Of a stretch of DNA of 64,000 bases, positions 46,646 through 59,802 are shown piece after piece. The translations under genes and the position numbers were made by a program. The notes beneath the pieces are model-generated. The model searched no databases. It worked only from the letters and a program-made list of their open reading frames with translations, and was not told where the DNA came from. The stretch is from Petrolisthes cinctipes (Eukaryota; Arthropoda; Malacostraca; Decapoda; Porcellanidae). The stretch covers positions 881,501-945,500 of the forward strand of contig JAWQEG010000286.1 in NCBI GenBank assembly GCA_033782935.1. The letters are read 5' to 3'. Position 1 is the first letter of the stretch. Each line of letters begins with the position of its first letter.

Positions 46646-49537
46646 ATCTATCTATCTATCTATAGCTCTGACGCCTCGTTCCCTCCGGGAACTCACCCCA
46701 AGGGGGTGGCCACGGCAGAAGTGTCTCCAGTTCTCCCTGTTTCAACACTCCCTCCTTACTTGATCAAGCCCTCCTCTGCTCCTCACGTTTCTCTCCTTTA
46801 CATACTCTTCCACTCTGTTCTGCCATCTAACCGGCGGTCTGCCTCTCACACCAGGTAACACAACTTCACTTCCATACACCTTCTTTACAAATTCCTCGCC
46901 TTGCATTCTCTCCATATGTCCAAACCATCTCAGTGTATCACGTTTCACTCTCTCAACCACTTCCCACTCAATACCAATTGCCTTCTCACTCATACCACAT
47001 CTCTCGTATACTCTTTCATTTCTTTCTCCATCCCATCTAGACACCCCACATGCTCCACTCAAGTAACTCATTTCCACAGCACCTATTCTAGATTGATGCG
47101 CCCTACTCCATGTCCATGTCTCTGATGCGTATGTCAGTGTCGGCAGGATTATACTAGTTTTTCAGACCCCTTTTCACCTCCATACTCACACTTCTACCCT
47201 TCATAATCCTTCCCAATGATCCTATGACCTGTCTACTTTTCACTGCTCTCTCCCTAATTTCTCCTTCCATACTTCCATGTTTACACAGAACTGTACCCAG
47301 GTACTTAAATTCCTTCACTTCCTCCATCCTCTCACCCCTCAGAGTTATCTCACCTTTAGTCCCAGTTGGTACTCCCACTCTGTAAGGTGTAGCAAAGTCA
47401 ATCACTTCAGTTTCTGCTCTCTCATACACCATCGCTTTTTTTTTGCCAACATTCACCTTCAGTTTCCTTCGTTTACACACAGACTGAAATTCGTCTACCA
47501 CTCTCTGTAACTCCCTTTCACTCTCAGCCATCAACACAGTGTCATACGCAAATAAACTTCAAGGACCAATTTGCTTCATTTAGCCTCAACTTCACCTCCA
47601 GACCATTCACTTTGGCTTTCATCTCTCTCATACAACCATCCATATATATATTGAACAACCATGGTGACATAACACATCCCTGTCTCAGCCCTACACTAAT
47701 ATTAAAACTCTCACTTAGATCACCCGCTTCCCGTACACATGCTTTTGCACCTGCATAGAAGGCCTCAATGCCTTTCAGCAAAAACCCCCCAACACCATAA
47801 ATTCTCAACACCTCTGACATAGCTTTCCTATCAACCCTATCGTATGCCTTCTCCAAGTCCATGAAGGCAGCATACAACTTTCTACCCTTCCTAATATATT
47901 TCTCCACTATTGATTTTAATGCATATATTTGGTCCACACATCCTCTACCCTTTCTGAACCCTCCCTGCTCCTCACTAACTCTATTCCCTGTTACTTCAAT
48001 CAGTCTTTCAGTAAGAACCTTCCCATATACCTTCCCCGGTACACTAAGAAGGCTTATTCCCCTATAACTACCACACTCCTCCTTATTCCCCTTCCCCTTA
48101 TAGAAAGGTACAATTATGGCTCTCCTCCAATCCTCTGGCACCTCTCCCTGCCTCCAAACCAATGTGCATATAAGCAACATCCACTCCACCACTACCTCCT
48201 CCCCACACTTTAACATTTCAGCAGATATCCCATACACCCCCGGTGCCATCCCCATCTTCAACTTCCCTATTGCTTTCCTAACCACTTCCCTTTCTAATTC
48301 TCCCTGTACATCCTGTTGTCTACCACCTGCCTCCATCCCCATGCATGTCACCACCGCCTTCCCTCCCGTCCCCCCATTCATCAGACCATCAAAATGTCTC
48401 TTCCACACTTCTTTCACTTCCTCACTTCTACTCACAGTAACTCCATCCTATCTCTTCATTCTCACACTGCCAGACTTTTCTTCTCCTCATTCTCTTTTAA
48501 CCTCCTTCCAGAATAATTTCTTGTTCTCTTTAAACTTTTCACTCAGTTTCCTGCCAAACTCCTCATCCACTCTCCTTTTACTCTCACTCACCATCCTCTT
48601 CACTTGTCTCTTACATACATTATATTCTCTCTTCCACCTCTCTTTCACTTCTTCTGACACATTCCTCTGTAATGTTCTCCTATATGCCTTCCTTTTCTCC
48701 TTTACGGCATCTTTCACTTCTTCTGACCACCAAACACTCCCTTTCTTGCCCCTCTTCTGTGACTTATATCCCACTACCTCTGCTGCTGTCTTCAATACTA
48801 TTGTCTTAAACATTTTATACATATCATTCATTCACTCCCACTCCCTCCCCCATACTCAGCCTTGCATCCTCCAACATCTCACCCACCCTCCTCTTATATA
48901 CCTCTCTGTACTCAGTGTCATTTAATCTTCCACTTGCCACCTGCCTCTTGCTCTCCCCTTCATCCCTCCTACAGTACTCCCACTTAACCCTGACCTTCAT
49001 CCTTACTAGGACAGCAAAATGGTCAGAGCACTGAACCATTCCTCTCTCTACTTTCGCATCCATCACATCTTTCCGTAGTCTTTCATCCACTGCTATATAA
49101 TCAATTAAACTCTTTTGTTCTCCTCTATCATCCCTTCTCCTCCATGTATACCGGTGGATCATCTTGTGCTCAAAGAAGGTGTTAGCCAAGAACAACCCCC
49201 TCTCAGCACAGACGTCCACCAGATATTCACCATTCTCATTCACTCATTCCACACCCCATTTACCAACAATACTTCCTACTCTCTCATTTCCTACTTTCCC
49301 ATTCATATCACCCATCATTACAATTTTCCTCCCACTCTCAAACTTCCTCAAACACCCATTCAACTTCCAGAAATCTCTCATTTTCTCTCTCCCCGCCTTA
49401 TTCCTCTCATTCACAGGTGCATACGCACACACCCATGCATACTTAACCAAACCAATCTTTCCTGTCATCCATGCCGCTCTCGTCCCACACCATCCATGTC
49501 CATCTACTCTCTTCCATACCCTTGGTGCTAATTATAA
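46646..49537 (-). pseudogene. RTE-like LINE, right-arm copy
   Basis: Read on the minus strand, this copy keeps more than the left-arm copy. Endonuclease: MMGDMNGKVGNERVG at 49468-49244, then RSLIDYIAVDE-like and CSDHFAVLV motifs at 49243-48824. Linker at 48831-48487. Reverse transcriptase at 48435-47542 with FMDLEKAYDRVDR and GLRQGCVMSPWLF. After a frame change at about 47540 the ADDT-like active-site region gives LMAESERELQRVV, and after another break the C-terminus WFGHMERMQGEEF...RPPVRWQNR ends near 46742. A short 3' UTR ends in (ATAG)n, as in RTE-type elements. Several frame breaks; dead. It shares the break before LMAE with the left copy. Confidence 0.85.
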
Positions 49538-51461
49538 AAAAAATTGTCATTATTATATCTGCCATTATTAAATCTGTCATTATTAAATTTGTCATTATTA
49601 AATTTGTCATTATTAAATCAGTCATTATTTAATTTTCATAATTAAATTTGTCATTATTAAATTTGTCATTATTAAGTTTGTTATTATTAAATTATTTTTA
49701 ATTATTAAATTTGTCATTAATAAATCTCATAATTAAATCATTCATTAATAAATCTGTCATTATTAAATGTCATTAATAAATTTGTCATTATTAAATTTGT
49801 CATAATATTGTCATTATTAAATTTGTCATTATTTAATTTGTCATTAAATTTATCATTAATAAATTTGTCATTATTAAATTTGTCATTACTAAATTTGTCA
49901 GTATTAAATTGTCATTATTAAATTTGTCATTATTAAATTTGTCATTAAATCTGTCATTATTAAATTTGCCATTATTAAATCCGCCATTATCAAATTTGTC
50001 ATTATTAAATTTGTCATTATTAAATATGTTATTATTTTTTCTGTCATTATAAAATCTGTCATTATTCAATTTGTCATTATTAATTGTCAATATATTAAAT
50101 TTGTCATTTTAAAAAAATTGTCATTATTAAATTTTTCATTAAAATTGTCATTATTAAAATTGTCATTATTAAATTTGTCATTACTAAATTTGTCAGTATT
50201 AAATTGTCATTATTAAATTTGTCATTATTAAATTTGTCATTAAATCTGTCATTATTAAATTTGCCATTATTAAATCCGCCATTATCAAATTTGTCATTAT
50301 TAAATTTGTCATTATTAAATATGTTATTATTTTTTCTGTCATTATAAAATCTGTCATTATTCAATTTGTCATTATCAAATTGTTTATTATTAATTTTGTC
50401 ATTATTAATTGTCAATATATTAAATTTGTCATTATAAAAAAATTGTCATTATTAAATTTGTCATTATTAAATTTGTCATTATTAAATTTGTCATTATTAA
50501 ATCTATCATTATTAAATTTGTCATTATTAAATCTATCATTATTAAATTTGTCATTACTAAATTTGTCATTATTAAGTTTGTTATTATTAAATTATTTTTA
50601 ATAATTAAATTTGTCATTAATAAAACTGTCATAATTAAATCATTCAATAATAAATCTGTCATTATTAAATGTCATTGATAAATTTGTCATTATTAAATTT
50701 GTCATTAAATTTGTCATTATTAAATTTGTCATTATTAAATCCACCATTATTAAATTTGTCATTATTAAATTTGTCATTATTAAATATGTTATTATTAAAT
50801 CTGTCATTATAAAGTCTTTCAATTTTCAATTTGTCATTATCAAATTTGTTATTATTAATTTTGTCATTACTAAATTTGTCATTATTAATTGTCTATATAT
50901 TAAATTTGTCATTATAAAAAAATTGTCATTATTAAATTTGTCTTTATTAAATTTGTCATTATTAAATTTGTCTTTATTAAATTTGTCATTATAAATATTT
51001 TATTAATATATTTGTCATTATTAATTGTCAATACATTAAATTTGTCATTATAAAAAAATTGTCATTATGAAATTTGTCATTAATATATTTGTCATTATTA
51101 AATTTATCATTATTAAATCTATCATTATTAAATCTGTTATAATTAAATTTGTCATAATCAAATTTGTCATTATTAAATTTGTCATTATTAAATCTATCAT
51201 TCTTAAATTTGTCATTATGAATTGTCAATACATTAAATCTGTCATTATTAAATTTGTCATTATAAATTTGTCATATTAAGTTTGTCATTATTAAATCTGT
51301 CATTATTAAATCTGTCATTATTAAATTTGTCATTTACTAAATCTGTTATTATTAAGTTTGTCATTATTAAGTTTGTCATTATTAAATCATTTTTAAATTA
51401 TTATTAAATTTGTCATTATTAAATTTGTATATTTTATGCTTGTCATTATTAAATTTTCCAT
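49538..51461 (-). repeat. 15-bp minisatellite block between LINE and LTR-3, right arm
   Basis: AAATTTGTCATTATT units, the mirror of 16581-18765. A segment of about 290 bp is locally duplicated (compare 49886-50100 with 50175-50375). Confidence 0.95.
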
Positions 51462-52787
51462 TGTACCGGTTATAACTACATATATCTACATATAATATAT
51501 CTACATATATCTAGTGAGTCATACCATGTTCCACCACATGATCGCTCAAACTAGCTGACCTGACATAAACGGGTCCATGGGAACCAAGCTTCCTCAACAA
51601 TAAGTGACGTCACAAGTCACGGGGGACAACACAGAGAGCTCTTCTTGTGCCCTCCTATAGAGTAGTATGATAGAGACAACCAATTGCTACACAAGGGGTC
51701 CCATAGCCATCTCTCTCTTTAAAGTTAGCTCCTAAGCCTAACTTAACCCTTTTGTGAAACTGTACTACCACTTGGGTTATTAATAAAATCTTGTTAAACT
51801 AAGACAAGGTGTGCTAACTCTCCATACCATAATAATACCTAACCTATTCTAAAAATATACTCCGAAAAGACAAAAGCCTACCACGCTACAAGAACAACAA
51901 CAACGACATCAACAACTGATTTGTGTAGGTGACCGACCGCTCCACTAGCACATATTTGGTGAACAACGGTGGTGATACGAACATATATGGTGGAAAAAGG
52001 AGAGAAACAAAACAATTAATAGCAAGTGATAACCTAAGAAAAGACACAAAAGTAAAAAGAGAAGATAGGAGAAGTGAAGTGAAGGAGAAGCAAGGGGTTA
52101 ATTAAGTGAAGGACAGACAGTCGAGTCGAGTCAGCACAGAAAGCTAGCCTCGCTAATCGTCCCGCGCTACCACATACTGGTTGCGTCATCCTACCACACA
52201 CTGGTTGCTTCATCACTACCACACTACCAGCACCATACTACTACTCTACCACTACTACTATACATACACTACAGTATAGCCTAGTGAGGTGAATACTTCA
52301 ACTACAGTGAGAGACTATATTAGCAGTTCAAATAACTTCACTACTACAGTGCAGTTAAACAGTGCTTCGCAGCTACACAGTACTTCAATCAACATATCAA
52401 CATTCTTCAGTTGACAGTGCTAACATCCAGGAAAGGACGTTGGTTTGGTAATTAGTACGACGTCACACGACTACTGGAATACTATCCAACTAATTATCAA
52501 AGCCTACTCTACTATTCGTGGTCAGTAGCTTAGGTACATATATTTACAAATACATACACATCCTAACATCATCACATTAGGATGTATAAATATATAAACG
52601 TATTACCAAATATCACCTCATTACAAATTCTATGTATTCATAATTTAGAGTACTATATGCGTATATCTTTACGTATATATACCAGAAGGAATGTTCTTTG
52701 TGAATCTTCACGCAGAGTGACAGGTAATGAATGGAAGAAAAATCCGGTACCTCATTGTTTTCGCTTCGTAAGCTTAAACATAGTTAA

Positions 52788-54031
52788 ACAATATTTGAAA
52801 GTAATGAAAGCTTAGTTGATTCAACAGAAATCACTAATTTAAGTGTGAGTACAATAGAAAGTGTAAGTTCTCCCGTAAGTAAAAATATTCTTGTCCTAGA
52901 TTTAGACATAAAAGAAGATAGAGTGACAATTAATAGTCCTCCTCTTACTAGATCTACCTCATTAACTGATTTGTTTACTAGTTTTACCTCTAACATTTCA
53001 CCTAGTAAAACCAGGTCAGGACGTACTTACTCTACGGCTTTACATACTAACACATCATCACACACAATGGCAACTAACACTTCTGCTACTATTAATGTTC
53101 TTCCCCAAGCTCATACAGTGAAGGAATTCACTGGAGACGATGCTAACTATAATATCCATACATTTCTAAGGGTTTGTGAAGATAATATGCTTCCTACAGG
53201 AATTACAGATGACAAAGGGAAAATAAGGTTCGTACGTGGTCATATTAAACCAGACTCAAATGCTAGCACATTACTGACTGCAACTGATTTCACGGATCCA
53301 GATAACTTAAATAATTTTAAACAGCTTTGTGAAGACCTCATAGATGTTTTCGGTGGGGGGCAGTTTGGCGGTCCACTAGCATGGGTACACAGAATGGTAA
53401 AAGGACAGTGAGTAATTGTGGAACAGCTAATTCAAGTACGGCTCTAGCGTTAGCAGGTTCGACCATTAGCGATGCTAAACAACTCTTAAAAGGGTCAGAG
53501 TGGTTGAACACACAAGGTAACATGAAAGCGGATAATGTATACCAGATCATTGAGTACATACAGTATGTGTTGCTTTTAACAGAGGAATCCAGGCTTGAAG
53601 CTGCTAAAATAGAATATAAACCAAGTGACAGATTGGTCAAATATGCAGCAAAGGTTAGTCAAAAAGAACCTCTTAATGTACCTAGAGCCCTACCTGTAGC
53701 CGTGATCACTGACACAGACACTCACCACAGCACTTCACAGACACAACACACTACAAACTTCACACCTCAGAGTTCGAAGAAGAAACCTTATTGTAAAATC
53801 TGCAGAAAATATGGACACCGCCCAGATAAGTGTTACTTTAACAAGAATAATCGCTCAAATGTCAAAAGTAAGGATAATAGTAATAAAGTAGCAAGTGAAT
53901 GTGAGAACAAGCCCAGTAACAAGTATTGCATTATTCATAATAGTGTGACACATAACACAGATGAATGTAGAGTCACATTAAATGCAAGAGACCAAATAAA
54001 TAATAGACGTGCAAATACAGGTGACGATTAA
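52788..54031 (+). pseudogene. LTR-3 gag (right arm), frameshifted
   Basis: The same two-frame arrangement as the left arm: 52788-53411, then 53381-54031 with CKICRKYGHRPDKC. A run of A follows at 54032. The first frame opens after a TAA without an ATG. A few residues differ between arms (for example GDDANYN here against GDDVNYN). Confidence 0.75.
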
Positions 54032-54076
54032 AAAAAAAAAAAAAAAACGCCAATTTAATCACGCCTAAACAAATAA

Positions 54077-55337
54077 ATATACTTGTTGCTGTCTTGGGTA
54101 AAGTTGATGTACTATCACTTCCTTGTAACATTGGGAATACAAATGTCTCGTTAGCTTTTGATACTGGAGCTTGTGTATCATTACTGTCTGAAGTAACACT
54201 TAAACAGCTGTTAAAGGAAAACCCACAACAACGATGGTCTATTCAACCATCAGATTTAAGCTTTATCTGGTAGTAAATTAATCATTAAAGGTATGGTCCA
54301 ATTTCCTATTACACTTTCATTAAATAGTCAGACACTAAAATGCACCTTTTACATTTGTGAAAACTTCAGTTTGCCAACTGATGGATTGTTAGGTTTAAAA
54401 GAACTGACAGATCACTACCTTGACATTGCAATATCCCTCCTGTCAATTATCTTTCAGGGCCAAGTGTACCCATGTCAACCGCGGAGTCAGCAGTGCACAG
54501 CTGTAGGCTCGGAGACAAGGGTCAGTGACTCACAGACTCGACTGGCAGGCAGTGTCAAAAGTACGGTAAAATTACCAAGTAAAGGGTTTGCTATCATAAC
54601 GGTGAAAGTGAAAGGTGACAATTATGTGGGAAATCAAACCATATCCTTAAGTGAAACTTGTAAAATAAATAATGTTGGTATGGAATCCATATTTTCTCTG
54701 GTACAAAAAGACAACTTCATTGAAGCTCTAATTTTTAACAAGGATGATCAGGCAGTGAAAATAAAACCAGGTACATACCTATGTGACTTTTTTGTGTTTC
54801 CTAAACCAATACAAATGGAAAAAGAATCTCCTCCCTTAGCCAACATACACACTGTTGATGAATTGCAACTTAGGCAAACTATTAATGAATTATATGAGCA
54901 TGTACAAGTAAATGATTTTCCTTCACATCGCACACAGCTTTTACATATATTAGCAAATCACAGGTCGGCTATTGCTTTACCTGGTGAGCGGTTGGGGAAA
55001 ACAACACTAGTTAAACATCACATTTCATTAACAGACACAGATCCAGTATATGTGAAAGCTTACAGATTACCTCATAGTCAAAGACAAATAATGAATATAA
55101 TGGTGGATGATATGTCTACAGAAGGAATCATTGAGTCTTCAAACAGTCCTTATAACAGCCCATTATTTTTGGTGACTAAGAAAACAGGTGATTTCCGCCC
55201 TGTTACAGATTTTAGGAAGATAAATAAGAAAACTGTCATGGATAGGTACCCATTACCTGTACTTAAAGAAATCCTCAAAACGGAGTCTTTAGTAGTCTTG
55301 ACCTAATTAGTGGTTATTGGCAAGTAGAATTAGATGA
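54077..55337 (+). pseudogene. LTR-3 protease and RT fragment (right arm)
   Basis: Protease AFDTGACVSLLS, then after a stop the frame from 54293 continues into the RT (KAYRLPHSQRQIMN, VTDFRKINKKT). It lacks about 14 bp around 55278 relative to the left arm, which changes frame just before the catalytic region, and is then cut by PLE-2. Confidence 0.8.
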
Positions 55338-55394
55338 AGTGGTAATTCACATTGACGTGAAGAGCAGCATGCTAAGAAAAACCCACTTTTTATA

Positions 55395-55455
55395 GACAAA
55401 AAGTATTTAATATGGACGTTTCGGAGGCAACTACCTCCCTCTTCAGCAGTACAGA
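55395..55455 (-). ncRNA. Hammerhead-ribozyme-like motif at the 3' end of PLE-2
   Basis: Minus strand: CTGAAGA (55446-55440), hairpin GGAGG/CCTCC, GAAAC (55422-55418), about 20 bases, then GTC (55397-55395). The same core as in PLE-1 and in the sense of the ORF. Stem I pairing is not obvious, so single-unit activity is uncertain. Confidence 0.7.
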
Positions 55456-55672
55456 GTTGAATGAAACATGAAAGGAAAATTAGTAGCTGACAGGGGGAGG
55501 GAGGGACAAGGTGTGTTCTGATGACAGACAGACCACACCTCACCTCACCTCACCCAACCGACCTGACCTGGCCATTCCTCAGGGATCCGACCCCCCATCT
55601 GGGAGGGATTTGACCACTAGTGCTCTCATTAATGGATCTAGTTTGAACATACCTTCATTTAAGTTAAAGTTT

Positions 55673-56790
55673 TTATAGTGCTGTATACATACTGATTCTA
55701 ATATTTTTACTTTTCTTGAAATTGTTGCACTTAATTATCATTTTACCAGAATTCCAATCAATACAGTGGTTGTTGTCATATGCATGGACAAAGTTAGCAT
55801 TATTTGTGTTACAATTGGTCATATCTCGTTTATGTTCTTTCATTCTAACATCTAAAGATCTCCCAGTTTCACCTATATAAACTAAGTCACAGTCTTTGCA
55901 AGGAATTTTGTATACTCCTGCTTGGGGCTGAACAGTGGCATTATTTCTTACAAGAGTGGTTTTGATGCTAGAAGTATATTTGAAGGCTATGTTTACATCA
56001 AGTTCTCTGCTAACTGACTGAATTTTTTCCAGATTTTTTACATAAGAAAGACATAAATAAGGTTTCTTTTCTGACTGACATTTAGGAACATAGAAGGTTT
56101 TCCTAGCCTTATAATAAGCTTTTCTGATAAACCAATCAGGATATTTCAAGTTACGGAATATAATCCAAATTTTGTTGTTTTCTACCTCTAAATTTTGGGG
56201 GCTACAAATTCTTAATGCTCTGACAAACAAGGTAGATATGACAGACATTTTGATAGAATCATTATGATAAGAGAAAAAATGAATGTACATATCACAATGA
56301 GTGGGTTTCCTATAGACAGTGAAAATAGGGAAGTCATTAATTTTAGTAACCAAAACATCAAGGAAGGGTAGGGACCTATCAATTTCCCATTCAATTTTGA
56401 AATTGATAGATGGAACCAAGTCATTTAATTTGCAAAAGAAATCTTCAAAGTTATTGAGACTGTTGGGCCAAAAGGAGAAAATGTCATCTACATACCTATG
56501 CCATATTAGATTTGGGGGTGCAATGTTGGATAATAACTCAGTTTCAAAAAATTCCATATACAAATTACTAAGGATGGGGGATAATGGCGACCCCATAGCA
56601 TTGCCAAATCGCTGAATGAAGAATTTATCATTAAGAGAAAAAGCATTGGATAAACACAAAGTTTAATTAATTCAAGGAAGGAAGATATTGGCATACCCAA
56701 ATCTAAATCATAGTCTGGCATTTTCCTACTTAGAAATTCTAATACATCGTTAAGTGGCACTTTAGTGAAGAGTGAATCTACATCAAAACT
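55673..56790 (-). pseudogene. PLE-2 reverse transcriptase and GIY-YIG endonuclease
   Basis: RT motif A at about 56790-56740, a frame break near 56660, then 328 residues: RFGNAMGSPLSPILSNLYM (motif B), WHRYVDDIFSFW (catalytic motif C), LPFLDVLVTK (motif D/E region), the thumb, and the nuclease AGVYKIPCKDCDLVYIGETG. A frame break near 55700 scrambles the last residues. 5'-truncated and dead. Confidence 0.88.
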
Positions 56791-57068
56791 TACCAGGATG
56801 TTGGATTAAAGGTTAAACTGTCAAAATGTACAGCTCCGGACAGATCAAGGGTCCACACCCCATCCATCAGCGACTTGGTTTGGCTCTCGTCGGATCTGGC
56901 AACAGTTGCAGGTGGAGGGAGGGGGGGGGATGTTAGTGGGAGAGGAGGAGAGAAATGTGGGCGGAGCTATATTGGAGGGTAACGAATGATCAGGTAGAGA
57001 AGGCGTGTGTCAGAAGGAATGAATGAAGCATACACTGTGAACGGTATCGAATCACCAATAGTTTAAAG

Positions 57069-57495
57069 CAGGGTTCTTCAAACTTTTTCAGTCGTGACCC
57101 AGTTTTTACTATGACATCATTCTCGCGACCCATACAGAAAGATCTTTTACGAATGACTAGAATTATCAACCTAAGAAAATACAAGGCCAGAAACTGAAAC
57201 ACAATAATTATGATTACAAGGCATTCTAAACAGAATTATAAACATTGCCTCACCTACCCCTCCCCCTCTCTCTCACTCTCTCTCAAAAAGGCTAATATTT
57301 GTGCAATGATTTTGTTTCATTGGTAATCAAATATATGAATTTTCAATTATAAAAGATGTTAGGTGGATTCATGTATGAACTTCATATTTATTTTATTGTC
57401 ACGAACATTATTATTCTATTTTATTCATGTATTTATTTTTGTGAGCCTGCGACCCAGTTTGGAGGAATTCGGGACCCGTAGTTTGAAGAACCCGG
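57069..57495. mobile_element. hAT-type MITE (427 bp), right-arm copy
   Basis: Ends CAGGGTTCTTCAAACT and AGTTTGAAGAACCCGG; target duplication GTTTAAAG at 57061-57068 and 57496-57503. Mirror of 11750-12176. A 230-bp stretch before it (56820-57060) matches 12190-12415 and holds no gene. Confidence 0.85.
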
Positions 57496-57521
57496 GTTTA
57501 AAGAAGTGCATTAACGTAGGT

Positions 57522-58207
57522 CAGTGGTTCTTAACCAGGGGTGCTCGCACCCCTAGGTGGTGCGAGGCCGGTTCCTAGGGGGTGCGAGGATAGGCATAAT
57601 TAAAGCAAATTATATTTTTATATACGCATGTTATTTTTTTCTGCAAAAAAAAAATAATCTTTTTGCTACAGCAGTGTTTTGAGCTAGAGAAAAACCTACA
57701 CCTAATTTCCTAATGAAGTGCCAACGTTGCAACAGACTCGAGTAAATATGTATGTGATTCGGAGGGACGAGGGAGGGAGGACACGTATAGGTGACACAGA
57801 GGGAGGGAGGACATGTAGGTGACACAGAGGGAGGGAGGTTATCGTCACCACCCTCCCGCACCATTAACACACAGTCATCTGTTTGAGTGATTTATGGTTT
57901 CCCTGTTTTAATAACTTTTTGTTATTGATACATATACAGTAGGGTGGAGGATTGGTTGTGAATCATTTCTGATTTTGCTTTCTTCACATGCATTTAAATG
58001 GTCGGTTTATATAACGTAAATCATTACTGTAGCGGTGTAGCCATTACAATACTTTCATGGAATGTATTGTGATGGCTACAAATGTACTTATTAAAACCAC
58101 GTATTTCAGTTTTAGTATTTTTTTTTTTCAGCAATAGAGGGGTGCGAGAACTGACTGCTGATTTGAAAGGGGTGCATATATTGAAAAAGGTTATTTAAGA
58201 ACCACTG
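57522..58207. mobile_element. hAT-type MITE (686 bp), right-arm copy
   Basis: Ends CAGTGGTTCTTAA and AACCACTG; target duplication ACGTAGGT at 57514-57521 and 58208-58215. Mirror of 11037-11723. Confidence 0.85.
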
Positions 58208-58459
58208 ACGTAGGTGGATATAGGAGAGAAGAAATGTGATGATTTGAGGCGAGGGTGAGGGGGAAGAGGGTAAGAAAAATGAAGGTGATTAATTGAAAAG
58301 TAATAACAAGCAATTATAATTAGAATATCTGTTACATTATATCCTTTAAATAAAGGCACTGTCTTTTGTTCACCATCGTAGTGGGATAGACTACTGATTA
58401 TATATTATCCTTTGGATATTAGACATCTATCCCTGTATTCCTTTTATCCTTCGTACTTG

Positions 58460-58679
58460 CCCCGTAGGGGAGGTATTGCCTGTAATGATGTGGGCAATAC
58501 TTTAAGGGCTTTGGCGCCCCTTCGGTCCCAGCCATTAGCTTACAGTTCTTCAACTGTCCCTCCTTTCTTCTTATTTCCTTCTTGCTTGCTGTCACAGCTA
58601 GTGGCTGGGGCCGAAGTGGCGCCAAAACCCTTAAAGTATTGCCCACATCACTAATGCAGGCAATACCCCCCTACGGGGT
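58460..58679. repeat. Fold-back pair of SINE-like repeats
   Basis: A plus-strand head half (CCCCGTAGGGGAGGTATTGC to about 58592) joins directly to an inverted half (AGCTAGTGGCTGGGG to CCTACGGGG). Compared with the left arm (9868-10787), the middle segment and both tails are missing. The result is a long hairpin in the right arm. Confidence 0.75.
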
Positions 58680-59356
58680 CAATTTGTAGAGAATTTAGAA
58701 AACAACTAGAGATTTATGGGGAAAGATATATAAATTAATTAGAATAAAAGTGTAGGTAGATATGCATTCTTGACGGGATTATCCCAGCCACAGCATTTCG
58801 CCTTCATAAAACTGAAGGACTATAGGTTTCATGCATTGCCATTTGCCAGTCTGGTGCTAGTCAGAATGTTAACTTGTTAAACCCATTTGCAGGAAAGAGA
58901 AATATATTATATCTTTCTTTTTAAGTTCCTTATAGGTAATTTTTATTAAAATCTGTTTCGATATACATTATCTTACTTTTATCTAGTTCCAGCATTACTG
59001 CGCAGAACACCATATGACACAATAAGGACTACAAGGACAGTAATGGTGATCAACGTGATGCTCATGGATCTCTCTATAGGTTACTGAACACAGTGTTTTA
59101 TGTTCAACTTCAGAATTATGTTCTCAGCATGACAATGATAGGCAAAGATAATGAAAACAATATAAAGAAATTATGTTTTATTATACGACAAATATTCAAC
59201 TGCATAGCTATTGCTACTCCATCATTTAGCTAAATATCTTTGTTAGATTGGCGTACTTCATGAATAAAAAATTATACCAAAAACTGAAAGAAAAATTACA
59301 AAGGCTAAGTTGTTTCTATGGAGCGAGAGGATCACGAGACACCGTCCGACCCTCGC
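58680..59356. other. Spacer left of H2A copy 3, no gene
   Basis: Mirror of 9189-9867, including the short LINE endonuclease remnant at 59160-59280. Confidence 0.5.
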
Positions 59357-59431
59357 GCTCCTCCTTGATTGGTCAAAATAGGGTGTCTCTGATTCTACAA
59401 CCTCTATTTATATTTTGTTAGGGCGAAATTT
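59357..59431 (+). promoter_or_regulatory. H2A copy 3 promoter, separated from its gene
   Basis: The shared element with GATTGGTCAAAAT (59357-59392) and the AT-rich TATTTATATTTTG (59405-59417) are intact, but the LINE insertion begins 15 bases downstream, so the TATA-like element is now about 1,050 bp from the ATG. Confidence 0.75.
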
Positions 59432-59802
59432 CCAAAACAAAATTACACCTATACAAAACACTCATACGCCCTCTCATCTCATATTCACCCCTCTCATTAT
59501 CACTCACTGCCACCACACACAAGAAAACACTACAAATTATTCAGAATAGGGCTCTCAGATGGGCACATAAAATACACTGGCAGGACTTCGCCACAAATGA
59601 ATCACTACACGCACTCACAAACATGCCACCAGTCAACACTTACCTACACAACCTTTCAGACAAACAAATAAACAAACTCACAGACGGCCTACAACACTAC
59701 ATTGACAAACTCAACGCCATAACTCCACCTAGAAGACAGTACGCAAACCTTTTCCATGAAGATTCCAGGCCACCACCCACCCCTACTTACACCTACAGAT
59801 AA
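59431..59802 (+). pseudogene. C-terminal end of the inserted LINE ORF2
   Basis: An uninterrupted frame of 123 codons plus stop, entering from the truncation point: LHLYKTLIRPLISYSP and LQIIQNRALRWA are the typical region after the reverse transcriptase of Jockey-like LINEs. Followed by about 575 bp of C-rich 3' UTR. The clean frame suggests a recent copy. Confidence 0.8.

Larger units (their letters stand above)
55338..56796 (-). mobile_element. Penelope-like element PLE-2, 5'-truncated
   Basis: Inserted into the RT of LTR-3 in the right arm only. On the minus strand it starts inside RT motif A (SFDVDSLFTKVPLND near 56790), continues through the RT and GIY-YIG domains, and ends with a terminal repeat bearing a hammerhead-like motif. 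A deletion of LTR-3 sequence accompanies the insertion. Confidence 0.85.
51462..56820 (+). mobile_element. LTR-3, truncated Ty3-like retrotransposon, right-arm copy, interrupted by PLE-2
   Basis: The mirror of 12415-16580. Putative 5' LTR and leader 51462 to about 52780, then gag 52788-54031, protease about 54077-54280, and pol 54293-55337, where PLE-2 interrupts the RT just after GYWQVELDE. About 25 bp of RT sequence (KVKLSKC) resume after 56796. The right arm lacks roughly 270 bp of RT present in the left copy. Confidence 0.8.

Noticed and set aside
48116..48925. 269-codon plus-strand ORF
   Set aside because: Antisense of the RTE LINE ORF2; its composition is a shadow of the minus-strand protein.
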